Assembly (NCBI GenBank): GCA_018334735.1 | Contig: JAGXLK010000075.1 | Span: forward strand, 1-8,335 | Source: Planctomycetota bacterium | Lineage (GTDB): Bacteria > Planctomycetota > Brocadiia > SM23-32 | DNA: 8,335 nucleotides | Direction of reading: 5' to 3' | Shown here: positions 5,743-8,335 of the stretch, in pieces | Layout: each line of letters begins with the position of its first letter | How positions within the stretch are numbered: position 1 is the stretch's first letter | Position numbers and translations under genes: made by a program | The notes under the pieces: generated by a model | Told to the model about the DNA's origin: nothing | The model's input: only the letters and a program-made list of their open reading frames with translations | The model's database searches: none

Positions 5743-8335
5743 ATGATTTCCAATACCAGAAATAACTGTCCAAATTCAGATAATCCCTCTGATATCCGTT
5801 ATCAGATAGAATCGGATATGAATCTTGAGGGACAGTACGAAAAATGCGTCTTGAACGTAACTGATGATGCTATTTTCTCTGTATGCGAGTGCGGTGTCGA
5901 AGAAAAAGTCGCGCTTTCGAGTGTTGAGTACGTCGTTTGCGCAGAATATGTCGGCAACGGACGCCTCGAAGCCCATCTTAAAAGTGGACGGCAGGTGCCG
6001 TTAATCCGGTATTCAAAAACACTCTCCGACAAATACGAAAAAGCTGAGGACGAGATCAACAAGCTTCTTGGCCGAGAAATCACCCAGGATGAGCGTGAAA
6101 AACAGCACGAACAAGATGGGCCCAGTGAGACAAAGCTTACTTACCGGTGTCCGAACTGCGGCTATCCCCTCAAACATCAAGGCGACGTCTGCCCCAGATG
6201 CGTCGATGTTAAGTCGATGATCTGGCGTCTGGTCAAGTACCTCCGTCCATACTGGTTTGAGACAGCGGTCGGGTTGACCCTTGCGCTTATTCTCGCCACA
6301 AGCCAGCTGATTCCGGGATTACTCCTGCAGCGAATGATTGACGGCCCGCTACGCCTCCCCTCAGTTCCAACAGTGATCGAAGAGAAAAAAGTCACCGAGG
6401 GAACCCCCAAAAGCCAGTTTTTAAGCGAAAAGGTATACCGCAAAGCTCAGAAGCACCAGGTACCCGTAGAAGCACTGCACGGGACAGGGCCGCGGGGGTT
6501 GATAACCGGTTCAGACCTGGATGACTACCTGAAGAAGTCGGACGTATTTGCAACGCCTGAAGCCCAGGTTTTGGCATATCGTAACAAAATCCACCCGGAA
6601 CAAATTTCAAAACGCAATGCCAACGGCAAGCTCACAACGGATATTGTGCAGACTTACTTGAACGACATTGAGAACCTTAACATCACGCCGCTTGCCCGCA
6701 CCTGGGCATTCCATACCGGGATGGATCTCAGCACCGTTGAAACCCCCGCCGACACCGGTTTGATCACAAAAGACGAAATTGTGGATGCCGGGAAACCCGG
6801 GCGATTACACATGGTGCTTCTGTTGGTGGGTGCCCTGTTGATCACCTTTCTGGTGCGTTCGCTTATCGTCTGGGGCCGGGGAAACATAATGGGATCGCTG
6901 GGTGCGAAACTCATGCATGATATCCGGACCCACCTTTACAGCGCCCTGCAACGCTTGAGCCTTTCGTTCTACGACCGCGAGCATACCGGCCGTATCATGT
7001 CGCGGGTAACAAAAGATACGACAGTGCTGCGTAATTTTATCGTCCAGGGCCTGCAACGAATTGTCATCTACAGTTTGACACTCGTCGTGCTCGCTATGGT
7101 CATGATTGGTTTTCACTGGAAACTCGCCTTGCTGACTTTGCTGCCCATGCCCCTGATGGCAATCGGGACTTATCTTTTCGCGCGGCGGGCTCGTAATCTC
7201 TATCGCCGGATACGTCGAAAAGGTGCCACTCTATTGAAAACTGTAAAGGAAACCGTATCGGGAGTGAGCATCGTCAAGGCCTTTGCACAGGAAGAACGCG
7301 AACTTGACACATTCCGCGAGAAGAACCGGGATCATCTGGATGCCACGGTTGAATCCGTAAAACTCAAAAGTCTGTTCCAGCCCGCCGTGATATTTCTCAC
7401 GGCCGTTGGAACATTGATCATCTACTCCTACGGCGGATACCTCGTTATTCAAGGTGGCCCGGATGGGCTGACTGTCGGCGTGCTGGTCATGTTCAATGCG
7501 TTTATGGCACAGTTTTACACTCCGGTTCGTCAGCTATCACAGCTGACAGACATCTTTCAGCAGGCCGCCGTCTCGGCGGAGCGTATTTTCAGCATCATTG
7601 ATACGCCTTCGGAAGTCGCCGACTCCGAAAGCCCTTATGTCCCCGAAAAAATCGAAGGTCATGTCGTTGTGGACAATGTGGATTTCTCTTACGAAAAGGG
7701 AGAACGTGTCCTCAAAGATATTAATTTGGAAGTGAAACCGGGCGAAATCATCGGTCTGGTGGGCCAGACTGGCTCAGGAAAAAGCACGATCGTCAAACTG
7801 CTTGCTCGTTTCTACGACCCTGAAAATGGCCGTATTATCCTCGACGGACATGACTTGCGGGAAATGCAGTTGAAATCGTTGCGGCAAAATATCGGAATGG
7901 TTTTGCAGGAAACCTTCCTGTTCACAGGAACGATTCGCGAAAATGTCGCCTATGGGCGTCCCGAAGCCAGCAATCAAGAAATCATTGAGGCCGCGCGGGC
8001 CGCAAACGCTCACGATTTTATCATGGATCTGCCGGACGCTTACGATACTTATACTGGCGAACGTGGTGTTGGATTGTCCGGAGGAGAAAAACAACGTGTT
8101 GCCATTGCAAGGGCCATTCTAAAAGATCCCGCTATCCTTATCCTGGATGAAGCCACTTCGGCTGTGGATACTGCCACCGAAGCCATGATCCAGGACGCTC
8201 TGGATAATTTGATGGAGGGACGCACAACGTTTGCCATCGCCCACCGTCTTTCAACCCTCCAGAACGCCAACCGGTTGGTAGTTCTTGAAGACGGCGAAAT
8301 TGCGGAGATGGGTACCCATGACGAATTGCTCGCTC
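5743..8335 (+). CDS. ABC exporter half-transporter with N-terminal zinc ribbon and an E3-binding-like triple-repeat insertion (partial)
   Basis: At least 864 residues, cut by the right edge probably 20-30 residues before its end. A usual half-transporter has about 580. Residues 28-125 form a Cys-containing, beta-rich, possibly PH-like domain, followed by a zinc ribbon (C136, C139, C150, C153). TM1 is at about 173-195, an insertion at about 197-353 with three PSBD-like units, TM2 at about 356-376, TM3/4 at about 440-480 and TM5/6 at about 550-592. The ATPase has Walker A GQTGSGKST (674-682), Q722, signature LSGGEKQR (778-785), Walker B ILILDEATS with D802/E803, D-loop SAVD (806-809) and H834, so it should be active as a homodimer. 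All nine cysteines lie in residues 9-153 and none in the insertion or later, consistent with a cytoplasmic N-terminus. The substrate is unknown; lipid or drug export is the family norm. The ATG at 5743 lacks a clear Shine-Dalgarno site; M26 (5818) is an alternative start. Confidence 0.93.
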   Translation, partial: MISNTRNNCPNSDNPSDIRYQIESDMNLEGQYEKCVLNVTDDAIFSVCECGVEEKVALSSVEYVVCAEYVGNGRLEAHLKSGRQVPLIRYSKTLSDKYEKAEDEINKLLGREITQDEREKQHEQDGPSETKLTYRCPNCGYPLKHQGDVCPRCVDVKSMIWRLVKYLRPYWFETAVGLTLALILATSQLIPGLLLQRMIDGPLRLPSVPTVIEEKKVTEGTPKSQFLSEKVYRKAQKHQVPVEALHGTGPRGLITGSDLDDYLKKSDVFATPEAQVLAYRNKIHPEQISKRNANGKLTTDIVQTYLNDIENLNITPLARTWAFHTGMDLSTVETPADTGLITKDEIVDAGKPGRLHMVLLLVGALLITFLVRSLIVWGRGNIMGSLGAKLMHDIRTHLYSALQRLSLSFYDREHTGRIMSRVTKDTTVLRNFIVQGLQRIVIYSLTLVVLAMVMIGFHWKLALLTLLPMPLMAIGTYLFARRARNLYRRIRRKGATLLKTVKETVSGVSIVKAFAQEERELDTFREKNRDHLDATVESVKLKSLFQPAVIFLTAVGTLIIYSYGGYLVIQGGPDGLTVGVLVMFNAFMAQFYTPVRQLSQLTDIFQQAAVSAERIFSIIDTPSEVADSESPYVPEKIEGHVVVDNVDFSYEKGERVLKDINLEVKPGEIIGLVGQTGSGKSTIVKLLARFYDPENGRIILDGHDLREMQLKSLRQNIGMVLQETFLFTGTIRENVAYGRPEASNQEIIEAARAANAHDFIMDLPDAYDTYTGERGVGLSGGEKQRVAIARAILKDPAILILDEATSAVDTATEAMIQDALDNLMEGRTTFAIAHRLSTLQNANRLVVLEDGEIAEMGTHDELLA
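5788..5819. repeat. Two overlapping, mutually exclusive inverted repeats at the exporter 5' end
   Basis: TCTGATA (5788-5794) pairs perfectly with TATCAGA (5800-5806) over a five-base loop. ATATCCG (5792-5798) pairs perfectly with CGGATAT (5813-5819) over 14 bases. The two stems share bases and cannot form together. The second stem includes part of the alternative ATG at 5818. They may be an operator or an RNA switch, or chance within codons 16-26. Confidence 0.4.
6421..6792 (+). repeat. Three tandem PSBD (E3-binding)-like units coded inside the exporter TM1-TM2 loop
   Basis: Unit 1 is 6421-6531 (residues 227-263), unit 2 is 6550-6660 (270-306) and unit 3 is 6682-6792 (314-350); start-to-start spacing is 43 and 44 residues. 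Each is 37 residues and all three align without gaps. Shared positions are S/T at 2, Ala at 9, hydrophobic at 14 and 19, Gly at 26 and [I/L]T at 28-29; the first two also end in YL. Unit 1 has the diagnostic loop HGTGPRGLITGSDLDDYL of E2 peripheral subunit-binding domains. Unit 2 (ATPEAQVLA, NGKLT) and unit 3 (ITPLARTWA, TGLITKDEI) keep the fold pattern but lose the GTGxxG loop. DNA identity between units is low, so the duplication is old. Confidence 0.75.

Overview
The window reads as chromosomal DNA from a bacterium of moderate GC content with clear Shine-Dalgarno sites and sigma70-type promoters. No rRNA, tRNA, phage, transposon or CRISPR sequence is visible. Three things hint at an environmental, possibly uncultivated lineage (PVC group, Sumerlaeota or Hydrogenedentota-like): a secreted multi-domain beta-sandwich protein, a Pseudomonas stutzeri-type L-rhamnose isomerase, and an ABC exporter with a cytoplasmic zinc-ribbon extension. 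That placement is a weak inference; no marker gene is present.

Layout. Positions 1-1908 (minus) hold a secreted protein of tandem carboxypeptidase-regulatory-like beta-sandwich repeats. It is open to the left edge, so its C-terminus is missing. Positions 1953-3014 (minus) encode a CorA Mg2+/Co2+ channel closely resembling the Thermotoga maritima protein; the secreted protein follows 44 bp behind it and may be co-transcribed. A compact divergent promoter region (3015-3178) separates corA from pgmB (3179-3847, plus), a beta-phosphoglucomutase of the HAD superfamily. pgmB converges on rhaI (3852-5102, minus), an L-rhamnose/L-sugar isomerase, with only 4 bp between the stop codons. A 640-bp gap (5103-5742) carries promoter candidates in both directions, a perfect 16-bp palindrome, short leader-like ORFs and a terminator-like hairpin. 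From 5743 to the right edge (plus) runs a large ABC exporter half-transporter, missing only its extreme C-terminus.

The most interesting object is this ABC exporter. Beyond the standard six-helix membrane domain and ATPase it has a Cys-rich N-terminal extension ending in a CxxC-x10-CxxC zinc ribbon. It also has an insertion of about 155 residues between TM1 and TM2. That insertion consists of three tandem units of 37 residues, spaced 43-44 residues apart, which align without gaps to each other and to the peripheral subunit-binding (E3-binding) domain of 2-oxoacid dehydrogenase E2 proteins. By standard exporter topology they would face the outside of the membrane, an unexpected place for this fold.

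The genes do not form one obvious pathway. pgmB and rhaI are both sugar enzymes but are transcribed towards each other. corA and the secreted protein may share a transcript. The exporter is separately promoted.
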